A DNA stretch of 6,166 nt from Candidatus Kaiserbacteria bacterium RIFCSPHIGHO2_12_FULL_56_13 (GTDB taxonomy: Bacteria; Patescibacteriota; Minisyncoccia; Phycocordibacterales; Phycocordibacteraceae). The DNA is taken from the NCBI GenBank assembly GCA_001781625.1, contig MFLS01000027.1, positions 2,400 to 8,565 on the forward strand, in the 5' to 3' direction. Below, piece by piece: positions 5,521 to 6,166 of the stretch. The notes beneath the pieces are model-generated. The model was given only the letters and a program-made list of their open reading frames with translations. It was not told where the DNA came from and did not search any database. Each line of letters starts with the position of its first letter. The first letter of the stretch is position 1. The translations under genes were made by a program, and so were the position numbers.

Positions 5521-6166
5521 ATGGCTGACGCCCGTCTCACCAACTTTTTAGATGCCGTCGTCGCGCAGGCCGGCTCTGATCTTCACCTCTCGCCAGAGAA
5601 TCCGCCCATTATCCGTGTCGCAGGGAAATTGATCCCGCTCGCAACCCATGGAGCGCTTACCCCGCACGATACTGAAGAGATTCTCAAGGAGATAGCGCCG
5701 CCTTCGCGCCTCGCGCGCTTCGGAGAGGCGCAGAGCGTTGATTTTGCTTACCAGCACGAGAAGGGCCGTTTCAGGGTGAACGGGTACCGCACCCAAGGGG
5801 TGACCGCGCTCGCCCTGCGGCTCATCCCTGACGAGATTCGCACGGTGTCCGAGCTCAACCTCCCGTCCATCCTCGAGACATTCGCCGGCCGAACACAGGG
5901 TTTCTTTCTCGTCGTGGGGCCGGTGGGGCAGGGCAAGTCGACGACCTTGGCCGCCCTGATCGAACGCATCAACGAAACACGCGCCGAGCATGTCCTTACG
6001 ATCGAGGACCCTATTGAGTATGTGTTCACGCCGAAAAAATCTCTGATTCACCAGCGCGAAGTCCCGGTCGACGCCCCCGACTTTCATCACGCTCTTCAAG
6101 CAGCTTTTCGCGAAGATGTCGATGTCCTCATGGTGGGCGAGATGCGCGACTACGAGACGATCTCGG
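5521..6166 (+). CDS. pilT: PilT, type IV pilus retraction ATPase (3' end outside window)
   Basis: The first 215 residues are present and the frame is still open at the window edge; PilT is usually about 340-370 residues. The N-terminal domain has the PilT signature AGSDLHLSPENPPIIRVAGKL (17-37, from AGSDLHLS onwards) and GRFRVNGYR. The P-loop is GPVGQGKSTT (133-142), the Asp box IEDPIEY, then REDVDVLMVGEMRD (Walker B, ending at residue 210). PilT depolymerises the pilus, producing the retraction used for twitching and DNA uptake. The short N-terminus, lacking an MshEN domain, separates it from PilB; PilT versus PilU cannot be settled from this part. The P-loop departs from the usual GPTGSGKST at two positions but keeps G-x4-GKS. 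The ATG follows the receiver stop after 2 nt with no Shine-Dalgarno sequence, so coupled translation is likely. Confidence 0.94.
   Translation, partial: MADARLTNFLDAVVAQAGSDLHLSPENPPIIRVAGKLIPLATHGALTPHDTEEILKEIAPPSRLARFGEAQSVDFAYQHEKGRFRVNGYRTQGVTALALRLIPDEIRTVSELNLPSILETFAGRTQGFFLVVGPVGQGKSTTLAALIERINETRAEHVLTIEDPIEYVFTPKKSLIHQREVPVDAPDFHHALQAAFREDVDVLMVGEMRDYETIS

Noticed and set aside
5548..6099. 183-residue open frame on the minus strand within pilT
   Set aside because: It is antisense to recognisable PilT motifs (P-loop and Asp box); its composition is that of a shadow frame.
1..6166. CRISPR arrays, tRNA or rRNA genes, transposase genes, recoded TGA codons
   Set aside because: No spaced direct repeats, cloverleaf or transposase-like frames were seen, and TGA terminates pilO, pilB, the receiver and pilN cleanly at expected family lengths.

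Overview
The window carries a compact type IV pilus (T4P) assembly cluster read left to right, with a divergent comF-type gene at its left edge. Every gene ends on an ordinary stop, TGA is used as a stop codon, and the base composition is fairly GC-rich and even, apart from an AT-richer stretch at positions 1-78. The pilin-motor layout without a secretin, the cysteine-free ComF, the PilN with a proline-rich N-terminus and the mini PilP-like protein suggest a candidate phyla radiation bacterium (Patescibacteria, probably a Parcubacteria-type lineage). That placement rests on remembered family patterns and not on a database search.

Layout: 1-78 holds no clear gene (a 7-bp hairpin and possibly the last 22 codons of a rightward gene). 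79-711 (minus strand) is comF. A 14-bp gap separates it from pilM (726-1802), and both genes have an extended -10-like element ending exactly 6 nt before their ATG. After pilM a GC-rich stem followed by a T-rich tract forms a likely terminator, and that tract also contains the -10 of the next gene, pilN-like (1855-2484). pilO-like overlaps pilN by ATGA (2481-3020). A 93-residue PilP-like membrane protein follows (3028-3309), then pilB (3328-5112, the only gene with a clear Shine-Dalgarno site), a single-domain response regulator (5135-5518) and the start of pilT (5521 to the window end).

How the genes work together: PilB (extension ATPase) and PilT (retraction ATPase) drive pilus polymerisation and depolymerisation. 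PilM is the cytoplasmic actin-like platform, which binds the membrane proteins PilN and PilO; the small PilP-like protein probably joins them. The receiver protein between the two motors may regulate them, but its phospho-acceptor aspartate is replaced by glutamate. ComF next to a T4P locus is consistent with DNA uptake (natural transformation), although that is inference.

The most unusual points are the glutamate-substituted receiver, the overlapping bidirectional leaderless-type promoters between comF and pilM, the terminator and promoter sharing the same bases between pilM and pilN, and the half-lost zinc site in PilB.
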